Below, piece after piece: positions 18,229 to 27,212 of a stretch of DNA of 64,000 nucleotides. Under the pieces are notes generated by a model that saw only the letters and a list, made by a program, of their open reading frames with translations, did no database searches and was not told where the DNA came from. The stretch lies in the NCBI RefSeq assembly GCF_038008325.1, contig NZ_JBBOYW010000001.1:1168001-1232000 (forward strand), given 5' to 3'. Numbering within the stretch: the first letter of the stretch is position 1; every line of letters starts with the position of its first letter. The stretch is from Lysinibacillus sp. FSL K6-0232 (GTDB lineage: Bacteria; Bacillota; Bacilli; Bacillales_A; Planococcaceae). A program made the translations under genes and the position numbers.

Positions 18229-20073
18229 ATGGGAAACATACAAATTATGGACGAATGGCTCTCCAATAAAATTGCAGCAGGGGAAGTAGTAGAACGACCA
18301 GCCTCTGTTGTTAAAGAGCTTGTTGAAAATGCGATTGATGCTGGTAGTACATCCATTGATGTTTTTTTACTAGAAGCAGGTCTTACTTCTATTCAAGTAA
18401 TTGATAATGGTAGTGGGATGGATGAAGAGGATGCTTTAAAATCATTTTCTCGCCATGCAACGAGTAAAATCTATCAGGAGCATGATTTATTTCGCATTCG
18501 TACACTTGGCTTTCGCGGAGAGGCCTTGGCATCCATTGCTGCTGTTTCTAAAATGACGCTTATTACATCCAATGGTGAATCGGGTACATATTTAGAGCTT
18601 GAGGGTGGACATATGATGACACACAAGCCTGGTCCTTTACGCAAAGGAACAGATATTACCGTATCACAGCTATTTTTTAATACACCTGCTCGTTTAAAAT
18701 ATATGAAAACCATTCAAACAGAGCTTGGGCATACAATTGACCTTATTAATCGACTAGCCCTTGGCAATCCACAAATTGCGTTTCGCTTATTGCACAATGG
18801 TCAACAATTGCTGCAAACAAATGGACGAGGCGATGTGCAGCAAGTGCTTGCTGCGATTTATGGTGTCCATAACGCCAAGAAAATGGTGTCGTTCCAAGGC
18901 GAGTCACATGATTATAAAATTTCGGGCTTTTTATCCTTACCAGAAATAACGCGTGCTTCGAAAAATTATATGTCCATCTTTGTGAATGGGCGTTGGGTAA
19001 AGCATTATTTAGTGCAAAAAACGATTGTGGATGCATACCATACGTATTTACCGATTGAGCGCTTTCCAATTGTTGTGCTTTATATAAAGGGCGACCCCTA
19101 TTTAACAGATGTAAACGTCCATCCTGCCAAACATCAAATCCGTTTAAGTAAAGAACCTGAGCTTTTAACATTGATTGGGGAAACAGTACGAGAGGCGCTC
19201 CGTTCAGTCATGCGTGTGCCACAAATGGAGAAAAAGGAAAAAGTCCAAAAGCCTGCTACGGAGCAATTAAATATATGGAAGCCAGCACCTAAAATGGATG
19301 TTGAAAAAATGAACACCATTGTAGAAAAGCTATACAATGTTCAAACCGTCAAGGAGTCTGAGCTTGATAATAGCGTAGAGCCGGAGCCTATTGCTACGAT
19401 GATGGAGGATAGCTGGCAACCAATGCCACAGCAGGAGGCGGCAGCGGCTGAAGAGGTGCTAGACGTAGCACAGCCGCCCGCTAAGGAACCATTTCCAGCG
19501 CTTGAGGTTGTTGGACAAATTCATGGCACCTATATTGTTGCACAAATGGAGGATGGCTTTTATTTAATTGATCAGCATGCCGCACAGGAGCGCATTAAAT
19601 ATGAGTTTTTCCGTGAAAAGGTTGGTCAGGTCAATCCACAGGAGCGTCAGGCATTATTGCTGCCGCTTACCTTCCACTATACAGCCGATGAAGCGCTTAT
19701 TTTACGGGAAAATAAGCATGAGCTAGAAACTGTAGGGGTGTTTTTAGAGGAATTTGGACAATCCTCCTTTGTCATACGGGAGCATCCAAGCTGGTTTCCT
19801 AAAGGTGAGGAACAGGAAATTATCGAGGATTTAATTGAGCAAGTGCTGACAACGAAAAAAGCAGATGTTAAAAAATTACGTGAGGACGCTGCTATTATGA
19901 TGAGCTGTAAAAAATCCATTAAAGCTAATCATTATTTAACAAAGGAGCAAATGGAGGCATTGCTGCGAGATTTACGCAAGGCAGAAAATCCATTTACATG
20001 CCCACATGGACGTCCAGTGCTTATTCATTTTACAACCTATGAAGTAGAAAAAATGTTTAAGCGAGTGATGTAG
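18229..20073 (+). CDS. mutL: DNA mismatch repair protein MutL (endonuclease-type)
   Basis: 614 aa. The GHKL ATPase N-terminus shows KIAAGEVVERPASVVKELVE, DNGSGMD and RTLGFRGEALASIAAVSK. The C-terminal domain carries the endonuclease motif DQHAAQERIKYE (D-Q-H-A-x2-E-x4-E) plus late C-P-H motifs (FTCPHGRP), so it should nick DNA after MutS recognition as in B. subtilis. A poorly conserved Q/P/A/E linker joins the halves (about residues 340-425). ATG 18229 follows AAAGGAGTG. Confidence 0.98.
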   Translation: MGNIQIMDEWLSNKIAAGEVVERPASVVKELVENAIDAGSTSIDVFLLEAGLTSIQVIDNGSGMDEEDALKSFSRHATSKIYQEHDLFRIRTLGFRGEALASIAAVSKMTLITSNGESGTYLELEGGHMMTHKPGPLRKGTDITVSQLFFNTPARLKYMKTIQTELGHTIDLINRLALGNPQIAFRLLHNGQQLLQTNGRGDVQQVLAAIYGVHNAKKMVSFQGESHDYKISGFLSLPEITRASKNYMSIFVNGRWVKHYLVQKTIVDAYHTYLPIERFPIVVLYIKGDPYLTDVNVHPAKHQIRLSKEPELLTLIGETVREALRSVMRVPQMEKKEKVQKPATEQLNIWKPAPKMDVEKMNTIVEKLYNVQTVKESELDNSVEPEPIATMMEDSWQPMPQQEAAAAEEVLDVAQPPAKEPFPALEVVGQIHGTYIVAQMEDGFYLIDQHAAQERIKYEFFREKVGQVNPQERQALLLPLTFHYTADEALILRENKHELETVGVFLEEFGQSSFVIREHPSWFPKGEEQEIIEDLIEQVLTTKKADVKKLREDAAIMMSCKKSIKANHYLTKEQMEALLRDLRKAENPFTCPHGRPVLIHFTTYEVEKMFKRVM

Positions 20074-20129
20074 TGCAAGGGATGAAAATGAAGATTTATT
20101 GTTTGGTGATTATCAAAGGGATAGGCTTA

Positions 20130-20730
20130 TATTACTGATTACTCCGTTGCAGCGCGTACAATGCTCTATCATATTGACGAATTGCAATGGAATCAGGAGC
20201 CTTGTTAGCTATTAAATATTCTCATGTCAATGCTGCCTGAGGTAAGAAATTTACACAGCAATAGCACCAAATATTTTCTTTGGCAAAAAAATTCCGATTG
20301 CAGGCATTGCTGGTGATCAGCAAGCAGCTCTTTTGGGCAAGCTTGCTTTACAAAGGACATGGCAAAAACACGTATGGCATTGGCTGCTTTATACTATTAA
20401 ATACAGAGCAACAGGTAGTTCAATCTGACAACGTTACCTATACATTAGAGGGCAATGTGTTTCAGCTATCCAATGGCTTCGTACTGCTAAGAATTTAGAA
20501 ATGTATTCGAAAAAAGTGGAACATACGGAAGTAATATTTTACAGGTAAAGCTGAATGAATCTACAGCACTAGGAGCAGCCTATTTAGCAGGGCTTGCCAC
20601 AGGTTTTTGGCAAAATCAAGATGAACTATCTGCACTTTGGACAAGTAGGAAAATCTATCAGCCACAAATGAAGGAAAACTAAGCTACAGCACTGTATAAA
20701 GGCTGTAGAGGCGACAACAATTTTTAAATT
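20130..20730 (+). pseudogene. glpK: Decayed glycerol kinase remnant (glpK)
   Basis: No intact ORF, but conceptual translation in shifting frames gives GlpK fragments: TDYSVAARTMLYHI near 20137, GKKIPIAGIAGDQQAALL near 20281, KNTYGIGCFILLNTEQQVVQ near 20362, FEKSGTYGSNILQ near 20515 and LNESTALGAAYLAGLATGFW near 20552. The first ~240 residues of GlpK and the middle (including the start) are missing and several frameshifts and stops intervene. It lies directly ahead of glpD, where glpK normally stands. Glycerol phosphorylation must come from another locus or be lost. Confidence 0.85.
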
Positions 20731-20752
20731 ATAGCTATTGGGGGAGAAAAGT

Positions 20753-22399
20753 ATGTTTTCATTTGAGCAGCGTCCTAAAATTTTACTCTATTTAGAGCAC
20801 TATAGTTTTGATGTACTCGTTATTGGTGGAGGTATTACAGGAGCAGGCATTGCACTAGATGCTGCATCAAGGGGGCTATCTGTTGCCTTAATTGATATGC
20901 AAGATTTTTCAGCAGGTACATCGAGTCGTTCAACAAAGCTGATTCACGGGGGTTTACGTTATTTAAAGCAATTCGATGTTGGCGTAGTAGCGGAAGTAGG
21001 ACGTGAGCGTGAAATTGTTTATGATAATGCCGTTCATGTTACAACACCTGAAAAAATGCTCTTGCCCTTATATAAAAAGGGCTCCCTTAGTCCGCTCACA
21101 ACATCGCTAGCATTAAAGGTGTATGACCGTTTGGCGGGTGTAAAAAAGCAGGAGCGTCGAACAATGCTAAGCGCAGAGGAAACGCTTGCATTAGAGCCTT
21201 TACTAAACCCAGATGGACTTGTTGGTGGTGGCTATTATGTAGAGTATCGTACAGATGATGCACGACTTACCATCGAAGTATTAAAAAAAGCCGCAGAGCA
21301 TGGAGCACTTTGCGTTAATTATGCTGAGATGACAGCGTTTATTTATGACAGGAAAAAGCTCGTTGGCATTAAGGTAAAGGATCATGTAACAGGCAGAATC
21401 TTTGATGTTCATGCCGCACAAATTGTCAATGCAGCAGGTCCTTGGGTGGATGTAATACGACAAAAGGATAAAGTCACGGATAATAAGCAACTACGTTTAA
21501 CAAAGGGCGTTCATATTGTTGTAAGCCAAAAATATTTTCCGCTGAAGCAGGCTGTTTATTTTGATATTGTGGATGGGCGAATGGCTTTTGCGATTCCACG
21601 TGATGGAAAAGCCTATATTGGCACAACAGATACAGTTTTTGAGGGTGACCCAATACATCCTGTTGCAACAAAGAAAGATGTCGATTATTTAATAGAGGCA
21701 GCGAAAAAAGTATTTCCAACGGCTACGATTACCAAGGATACAATTGAATCGACATGGGCAGGAGTACGTCCGCTTATCTATGAAAAAGGCAAGGATCCCT
21801 CTGAAATCTCCAGAAAGGATGAAATTTGGATAGCACCAAGTGGGTTAATGACGATTGCAGGTGGTAAACTAACAGGCTATCGTCAAATGGCAGAAACCAT
21901 TGTGGATAAAATTGTGAAGCTTCGTCGCTATAAGCATGCAGGCCCCTGTCTAACACGTGAGCTCTCACTTTCTGGTGCAAAGGGCATCAATGCGATTAAT
22001 TTCCCTGACTATATCGCCTATAAAGCGCGAGAAGGTGTACAATACGGCTTAAACTATGATGAAGCAAAGCAGCTTGTCCAAAAGTATGGTACAAATGTCG
22101 ATGCGTTATTTGACCGTGTCAAATATTTGCATGAACACGGTAGCACAATGCCCCTTGCCTTACATGCAATGTTACTGTATGGCATTGAAGCAGAAATGGT
22201 CTACACACCAAGTGACTTCTTTATTCGTCGTACAGGTTTATTATACTTTGATATTGAAGCCGTTAAGCTCTATAAGCAGCAGGTTGTACAAGTGATGCAG
22301 CAGCGTTTAAATTATACAGAGGCACAAAAAAATGCCTATATCACACAGCTTGATCAAGCGATTATGGATGCGACATATTTTGCGAAAGAGGGAGAGTAA
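20753..22399 (+). CDS. glpD: Aerobic glycerol-3-phosphate dehydrogenase
   Basis: 548 aa membrane-associated flavoprotein that oxidises glycerol-3-phosphate to dihydroxyacetone phosphate and feeds electrons to menaquinone. The N-terminal FAD loop is DVLVIGGGITGAGIALDAAS. SSRSTKLIHGGLRYL and GGKLTGYRQMAE are typical of the family. ATG 20753 was preferred over TTG 20738 because GGGGGAG at 20740-20746 is properly placed for it. The upstream glpK is a ruin; a hydrolase gene follows after 3 nt, suggesting a new operon with miaA. Confidence 0.95.
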   Translation: MFSFEQRPKILLYLEHYSFDVLVIGGGITGAGIALDAASRGLSVALIDMQDFSAGTSSRSTKLIHGGLRYLKQFDVGVVAEVGREREIVYDNAVHVTTPEKMLLPLYKKGSLSPLTTSLALKVYDRLAGVKKQERRTMLSAEETLALEPLLNPDGLVGGGYYVEYRTDDARLTIEVLKKAAEHGALCVNYAEMTAFIYDRKKLVGIKVKDHVTGRIFDVHAAQIVNAAGPWVDVIRQKDKVTDNKQLRLTKGVHIVVSQKYFPLKQAVYFDIVDGRMAFAIPRDGKAYIGTTDTVFEGDPIHPVATKKDVDYLIEAAKKVFPTATITKDTIESTWAGVRPLIYEKGKDPSEISRKDEIWIAPSGLMTIAGGKLTGYRQMAETIVDKIVKLRRYKHAGPCLTRELSLSGAKGINAINFPDYIAYKAREGVQYGLNYDEAKQLVQKYGTNVDALFDRVKYLHEHGSTMPLALHAMLLYGIEAEMVYTPSDFFIRRTGLLYFDIEAVKLYKQQVVQVMQQRLNYTEAQKNAYITQLDQAIMDATYFAKEGE

Positions 22400-22402
22400 C
22401 AA

Positions 22403-23320
22403 ATGACACGCTATATTCAAATGTCAGATCAGCATTTTATTTTCACTCGCACATTACAGCCAAAGGCACCATGCATTGGTCATATTCATATTTTACATGG
22501 TATGGCAGAGCATAGTGGTCGTTACCTTTCATTTGCACAAACACTGAATGCAGCAGGCTATGCTGTAACAATGCATGATCATCGTGGACATGGCGAAACG
22601 GCTGCCTATAATGGCACTTTAGGCTTTTTCGCTGAACATCATGGCTTTGAGCGTGTTGTGAAAGATGCTCATGAGATTATTACACAGCTACACAAGCAGT
22701 TTGCTGATGTGCCATTAATACTTTTTGGTCATAGTATGGGTTCATTTATTACAAGACGCTATATTCAACTATATAGCAATAATGTGGATAGAGTGATTTT
22801 ATGTGGAACAGGCAATGTTACAGCATTACATGCGGTAGGAAATCTTCTTGCTAGGGCATTAGCAAAAGGACTTGGTAAAGAAACAGAGAGTCAGCTATTA
22901 AATCAGCTCAGCTTTGGCAGCTTTAATAAGCAATTCCCAAATCCCAAAACGGCTTACGACTGGCTAACTTCTGTCCAGCAAGAGGTTCAAAAATATATTG
23001 ATGATCCGTATTGTGGCTTTATTCCAACAAATCAATTTTTCGTTGATTTAACAACAGGCTTTACAACATTGAATCGCAAAAAGGAAATCGCTAAAGTGAG
23101 GAAGGATTTGCCGATTCTTTTGATAAGCGGCAGCAAGGACCCTGTTGGTGAACAGGGCTTAGGTGTTTACACAGTTGCTGAGCAATTCGCAGCAGCAGGT
23201 GTACAGGATGTAACGGTTTATTTATTTGAGGATAAACGTCATGAAATTTTAAATGAAGATAATCAACAAGCAGTTTTTCAAGTTTTATTACGGTGGTTAG
23301 AAAAATATGATACAAAGTAG
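22403..23320 (+). CDS. Alpha/beta hydrolase, monoacylglycerol-lipase-like
   Basis: 305 aa Hydrolase_4 (serine aminopeptidase S33) family. The nucleophile elbow is GHSMG near residue 112, preceded by [10 protein letters not shown] (oxyanion loop) and DHRGHGET. Asp near [11 protein letters not shown] and His near [11 protein letters not shown] complete a triad. No signal peptide, so it is cytosolic. Adjacency to glpD suggests release of glycerol from lipids or monoacylglycerol, but that is inference. It overlaps miaA by 14 nt. Confidence 0.85.
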   Translation: MTRYIQMSDQHFIFTRTLQPKAPCIGHIHILHGMAEHSGRYLSFAQTLNAAGYAVTMHDHRGHGETAAYNGTLGFFAEHHGFERVVKDAHEIITQLHKQFADVPLILFGHSMGSFITRRYIQLYSNNVDRVILCGTGNVTALHAVGNLLARALAKGLGKETESQLLNQLSFGSFNKQFPNPKTAYDWLTSVQQEVQKYIDDPYCGFIPTNQFFVDLTTGFTTLNRKKEIAKVRKDLPILLISGSKDPVGEQGLGVYTVAEQFAAAGVQDVTVYLFEDKRHEILNEDNQQAVFQVLLRWLEKYDTK

Positions 23321-24209
23321 TATAGAGCAGGCTGAAGTGGTAGCCATCGTTGGTCCCACTGCCTCTGGTAAAACAGCGTTAAGCATTGAATTAGCCAAAA
23401 AATATAATGGAGAAATTATTAACGGTGATTCCATGCAAATTTATAAGGGGCTAGATATTGGTACAGCTAAAATTACAGAGCAGGAGATGGAGGGAATTCC
23501 CCATCATTTACTTAGCTTTTTAGAGCCAACGGAAGCTTTTTCTGTGGCAGATTACCAAAGGCTAGTACGGGACAAAATTGCAGAAATTCAAGCCAGACAG
23601 AAGCTTCCCATCATAGTTGGTGGCTCAGGCTTATACATCCAAGCCGTACTTTATGATTTCCAATTTACTGAAGAACGAGTAGATGAAGCGACACGTAAAG
23701 CTTACTATGATGAGCTAGCAGCACTCGGCCCAGAGGCAATGCATCATAAGCTACAAAAGCTAGACCCTAAAACAGCCGCAACCATTCATCCTAATAATAC
23801 ACGCCGTGTGATTCGCGCATTGGAAATGCTGGAGTTAAGTGGTGTATCAAAAGCGGCTGAAGCCCAAAATCGTGGACAAGTACCGCTGTATAAGCATGTT
23901 ATTATTGGGCTAGGGCAAAATATGTCCCGTGAAGTGCTATATGACCGTATTAACCGTCGTGTCGATATCATGATGGAGCAAGGGCTTTTAGACGAAGTAA
24001 AAGGTCTATGGCAGCAGAATATTCGAGGTGTGCAGTCCATTCAAGCAATTGGCTACAAGGAATTATATGATTACTTAGATGGCAAATGCTCATTAGAGGA
24101 AGCGATTGATAGCTTAAAACAAAATTCACGCCGCTATGCGAAAAGGCAGCTAACTTATTTTCGTAATAAAATGGACGTTTATTTTTTAACAGCCGATGAG
24201 CAATTATAG
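23307..24209 (+). CDS. miaA: tRNA dimethylallyltransferase
   Basis: 300 aa. Transfers dimethylallyl to A37 of tRNAs reading UNN codons, producing the substrate of MiaB. P-loop [11 protein letters not shown] near residue 13, then [28 protein letters not shown] and [13 protein letters not shown], all family hallmarks. ATG 23307 overlaps the end of the hydrolase gene, so translation is probably coupled. hfq follows, the order miaA-hfq being widespread. Confidence 0.96.
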   Translation: MIQSSIEQAEVVAIVGPTASGKTALSIELAKKYNGEIINGDSMQIYKGLDIGTAKITEQEMEGIPHHLLSFLEPTEAFSVADYQRLVRDKIAEIQARQKLPIIVGGSGLYIQAVLYDFQFTEERVDEATRKAYYDELAALGPEAMHHKLQKLDPKTAATIHPNNTRRVIRALEMLELSGVSKAAEAQNRGQVPLYKHVIIGLGQNMSREVLYDRINRRVDIMMEQGLLDEVKGLWQQNIRGVQSIQAIGYKELYDYLDGKCSLEEAIDSLKQNSRRYAKRQLTYFRNKMDVYFLTADEQL

Positions 24210-24221
24210 ATAAATTACTCA

Positions 24222-24249
24222 TTGATAAATTGGTAGAACATGCTACTAT
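24222..24249 (+). promoter_or_regulatory. Possible hfq promoter
   Basis: TTGATA (24222-24227), 16 nt, TACTAT (24244-24249). Confidence 0.45.
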
Positions 24250-24288
24250 AGGAATGAAGAGGTAGAAAGTTGGTAGGGAGGCTATTGG

Positions 24289-24516
24289 ATGAAATCAATT
24301 AATTTGCAAGATGCGTTTTTAAATCAATTACGTAAAAACAGTATTTTTGTCACTGTCTTTTTGTTAAATGGATTTCAGCTAAAGGGAACAGTGAAATCCT
24401 ATGATAATTTTACCGTTTTATTAATGGATGTTGAACATAAGCAACATCTTATCTACAAGCACGCTATTTCTACATTCGTTCCAGCCAAGCACGTAGAGTT
24501 GTTAGAAACTGAATGA
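24289..24516 (+). CDS. hfq: RNA chaperone Hfq
   Basis: 75 aa, typical Gram-positive length. Sm1 motif [20 protein letters not shown] and Sm2 motif IYKHAISTF (K-H pair of the uridine-binding proximal pore) are intact. It forms a hexamer that binds A/U-rich RNA. AGGGAGG precedes ATG 24289. It lacks the long C-terminal tail of enterobacterial Hfq. Confidence 0.96.
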   Translation: MKSINLQDAFLNQLRKNSIFVTVFLLNGFQLKGTVKSYDNFTVLLMDVEHKQHLIYKHAISTFVPAKHVELLETE

Positions 24517-24526
24517 TAAAGGTTAT

Positions 24527-24563
24527 AAAACAGCTAATGCGTTCTTCGCACTAGCTGTTTTTT
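24527..24563 (+). terminator. Terminator after hfq
   Basis: AAAACAGCTA and TAGCTGTTTT with an inner TGCG/CGCA stem, then T6. Confidence 0.85.
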
Positions 24564-24614
24564 AGACTTCAAGCTATAATGATAGAGGAAATTGCTATTT
24601 TGGAGGCTATAATA

Positions 24615-24917
24615 ATGAAATCAATGGAAACAACACAATTATTAGAACTATTGGATGCAAATGAAGATTTATATATTATTGATGTACGTGAAGACGATGA
24701 GGTTGCACACGGCATGATCCCTGGCGCACAGCATATTGCTCTTGCTACAATCCCTGAGCGCCTAGAAGAATTAGATGTCACAAAGCCATATATTATTGTT
24801 TGTAAGGCAGGAGGACGCTCTGCCAATGCCTGCGCTTACTTAGAGGCACATGGATTCGATGTAACAAACCTTGAAGGCGGCATGCTTGCATATGATGGTG
24901 AGTTGGAGTTTAAATAA
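24615..24917 (+). CDS. Rhodanese-like domain protein
   Basis: 100 aa single rhodanese domain. The active-site loop is VCKAGGRSANAC (Cys followed by AGGRS), with the upstream signature DVREDDEVAHGMIPGAQHI. Likely a sulfur carrier or transferase of the YqhL/GlpE type; the partner is unknown. ATG 24615 was chosen because GGAGG sits at 24602-24606; the longer frame from 24579 overlaps this site and lacks one. It follows hfq after a terminator. Confidence 0.9.
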   Translation: MKSMETTQLLELLDANEDLYIIDVREDDEVAHGMIPGAQHIALATIPERLEELDVTKPYIIVCKAGGRSANACAYLEAHGFDVTNLEGGMLAYDGELEFK

Positions 24918-24928
24918 CCTCTTTCAAA

Positions 24929-25012
24929 GAAAACGGATAGAACAGCCAAAATGGCGGATAGAATCCAAAAAGTGACGGATAGAGTGACCGAACTGATGGA
25001 TAGAAGGTAGAA
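24929..25012. repeat. 21-bp-period intergenic array, GGATAG type (second copy)
   Basis: GGATAG at 24935, 24956, 24977 and 24998, exactly 21 bp apart, with flanks resembling GAcGGATAGAac...aaa. It lies between the rhodanese gene and the cobalamin riboswitch. A single stray copy (GTGACGGATAG) is at 26372-26382 after cobT. Confidence 0.8.
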
Positions 25013-25031
25013 ATAGAAGTTTCAATTATAT

Positions 25032-25195
25032 AAAAGCATTAGGTGCCCATTACGGGAGAATAGGGAATAAAGTGAAAAGCTTTAGCGGACCCGCCACTGT
25101 ATAAGGGAGTTTCATAGCGAATACCACTGGTGAATAGCTGGGAAGGTGTTATGAAATGTTGAACTTGAGCCAGAAGACCTGCCTGCTTGCTTTGG
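25032..25195 (+). promoter_or_regulatory. Cobalamin riboswitch controlling cobT
   Basis: The conserved blocks of the adenosylcobalamin aptamer are present in order: AGGTGCC (25041), GGGAATA then AGTGAAAAGC, the B12-box-type core GCGGACCCGCCACTGTA (about 25084-25101), ATACCACTGG (25121-25130), GGGAAGG (25139), and AGCCAGAAGACCTGCC (25168-25183). AAAGCA/TGCTTT close the P1 stem. A terminator hairpin follows before cobT, so high cobalamin should stop transcription. Confidence 0.93.
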
Positions 25196-25212
25196 GAAGA
25201 TATAGATGATGG

Positions 25213-25259
25213 AAAAGTCTGTAGTTTATTTGTCATGACAATAAACTACAGACTTTTTT
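25213..25259 (+). terminator. Riboswitch terminator upstream of cobT
   Basis: AAGTCTGTAGTTTATT and AATAAACTACAGACTT form a perfect 16-bp stem followed by T6. Confidence 0.92.
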
Positions 25260-25280
25260 GTTTAAATGAAGGGAGAAATA

Positions 25281-26348
25281 ATGATGCAATTATTACAAAG
25301 TACAATTCATAACATTCAGGGTGTTCAGAAGGAGATGATGGAGCAAGCAAAAATGCGAATCGATACACTATGTAAGCCTCCGGGAAGTTTAGGGAAACTG
25401 GAGTCCATTGCTGTACAGCTTGCTGGAATAACAGAACAGTTAGTGCCAAGCCTTGAACAAAAGGTCATGATTGTTTGTGCGGCAGATCATGGTGTTTGTG
25501 AGGAGGGTGTTACATCCAATCCACAAGATGTTACGCTCCTTCAAACATTAAATTTTCCGAAGGGTGGTACAGGTGTTTGTGCGATTGCCCGTATAACGAA
25601 TACAAAGGTTGTCACAGTAGATGTTGGTGTTAAAGGGGATATTCCGCCTGATGCTGGTGTTATAATGCAGAAAATTAAATATGGCACTGCTAATATGGCA
25701 AGAGGTTCTGCTATGTCCAGAGAGGAAGCGATTCAATCTATTGAAGTCGGGATTCATGTGGCAATGGAGGAAATAGCACAGGGAGCTACTGTACTTGGAA
25801 CAGGGGAAATGGGGATTGGTAATACAACACCAAGCGCTGCTATATTAGCTGTTTTGACGGGCTGTGATCCTATTGATGTTACAGGGTTTGGTGCAGGTGT
25901 TGGTCAAGGGGGCATTGCACATAAAGTAGCTGTTATTAAAAAAGCCATTGCGATTAATCAACCAAATCCTAAAGATATAATTGATGTACTGGCTAAAGTT
26001 GGAGGGCTAGAGATAGGAGCGATGGCTGGTGTTATACTTGCTGCTGCTGCACATCGTAAGCCTGTTGTAATTGATGGTTTTATTTCGACTATTGCTGCAC
26101 TTATTGCCTATAAGCTTGAGCCGAAAGTAAAGGATTATATGATTCCTTCTCATGCCTCAGAGGAGCCGGGTGCTAAAATGGCTGCTGAATTGCTTGGCAT
26201 TGAGCCGATGCTACATATGAATATGCGCTTAGGAGAAGGCTCTGGCGCAGCCTTAGCCTTCCCGATTTTGGATGCGGCTTGCTCAATGATGAAAAATATG
26301 GCGACATTAGAGGAAACGATGAAATTAGAAAAACCAAACAATGTGTGA
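25281..26348 (+). CDS. cobT: Nicotinate-nucleotide-dimethylbenzimidazole phosphoribosyltransferase
   Basis: 355 aa. Activates the lower ligand base of cobalamin to alpha-ribazole phosphate. CKPPGSLGKLE, AADHGVCEEGVTSNP, GTGEMGIGNTTPSAA and the catalytic-Glu region MRLGEGSGAALAFP are all present. ATG 25281 follows GAAGGGAG; the longer frame from 25266 includes that site. It is directly controlled by a cobalamin riboswitch but no other cobalamin gene is adjacent, so it probably serves salvage or a pathway encoded elsewhere. Confidence 0.96.
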   Translation: MMQLLQSTIHNIQGVQKEMMEQAKMRIDTLCKPPGSLGKLESIAVQLAGITEQLVPSLEQKVMIVCAADHGVCEEGVTSNPQDVTLLQTLNFPKGGTGVCAIARITNTKVVTVDVGVKGDIPPDAGVIMQKIKYGTANMARGSAMSREEAIQSIEVGIHVAMEEIAQGATVLGTGEMGIGNTTPSAAILAVLTGCDPIDVTGFGAGVGQGGIAHKVAVIKKAIAINQPNPKDIIDVLAKVGGLEIGAMAGVILAAAAHRKPVVIDGFISTIAALIAYKLEPKVKDYMIPSHASEEPGAKMAAELLGIEPMLHMNMRLGEGSGAALAFPILDAACSMMKNMATLEETMKLEKPNNV

Positions 26349-26370
26349 TAGCATTGTTTGGTTTTTTATT
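26329..26370 (+). terminator. Terminator overlapping the end of cobT
   Basis: AAACCAAACAATG pairs perfectly with CATTGTTTGGTTT, then T3ATT. The left arm is the last codons of cobT. Confidence 0.88.
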
Positions 26371-26394
26371 AGTGACGGATAGCTAATAGGAAAA

Positions 26395-27000
26395 TTATGC
26401 TCTGTTTAATTTACGTAAGGGTAAACGCCATTTCAACATATAAGAAAGAATACGTAATGCTGTAATGATAGCAAATAAAATATAGAGAAAAATATCTCCT
26501 GTAAACATTTCAAGCCCAATAATTAGACCTGCAAGTGCAGCCCATACGCCATAGACTTCATCACGAAGCACTAAAGGCTTTCGTCGTGCTAATAAATCGC
26601 GCACAATGCCTCCACCTGAGCCTGTTAAAACAGCAGCGACAATAACGGCACTGATGGGCATATCGAGTTTGACCGCATAGAGCGCACCCTGAATTGCAAA
26701 TGCGGATAAACCAATGGCATCTGTGAAATTACCCCAGCGATGCCAGTGCTGGATAAGGTGATGCGGAAAAATAAAAAAGATTGTAATGGCTGCAAGTGCA
26801 ATTTGGAACATCATATCTTGCCCCCATAATGTTGTAACAGGCAGACCAATCAATAAATTTCGGATAGCTCCGCCCCCAAAGGCTGTCACAATTCCCAATA
26901 TATAAACACCGAATAAATCGTACTCCTCTTCCATTGCAATAATTGCTCCTGAAATAGCAAAGGCAATTGTTCCAATAATACTAAAAACTTCCCAAGCCAT
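26395..27000 (-). CDS. TRIC/UPF0126 family membrane protein (YvgT-like)
   Basis: 201 aa with about seven hydrophobic helices and two internal repeats of the UPF0126 motif: AFAISGAIIAMEEEYDLFGV followed by TAFGGGAIRNLL, then SAFAIQGALYAV followed by TGSGGGIVRDLL. Members form trimeric cation channels. The inner ATG at 27000 (MAWEVFSIIG) is preferred because AAGAAGGG lies 9 nt before it; ATG 27009 has no spacing to that site. It is convergent to cobT and divergent from the ynbB-like gene. The physiological role is not known from the sequence. Confidence 0.85.
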   Translation of the reverse strand: MAWEVFSIIGTIAFAISGAIIAMEEEYDLFGVYILGIVTAFGGGAIRNLLIGLPVTTLWGQDMMFQIALAAITIFFIFPHHLIQHWHRWGNFTDAIGLSAFAIQGALYAVKLDMPISAVIVAAVLTGSGGGIVRDLLARRKPLVLRDEVYGVWAALAGLIIGLEMFTGDIFLYILFAIITALRILSYMLKWRLPLRKLNRA

Positions 27001-27212
27001 CTCCTTCATCCCTTCTTAGTAACAAAATATATGAATTTTCTAGCAAAATTTAGCTGCTAAATAGTCCGCACATTAGCTTAGCGTAAATTGCGCAAAGAAA
27101 CAATAGGCAAGTTTTGCAGGTAGACAAACAAATTGTTAAGATAATATTGGAATAAAGTAAAACATCCGTCAGCGTAAATATACGGGACAACTGTGAAATG
27201 GAGAAGAAAAGA

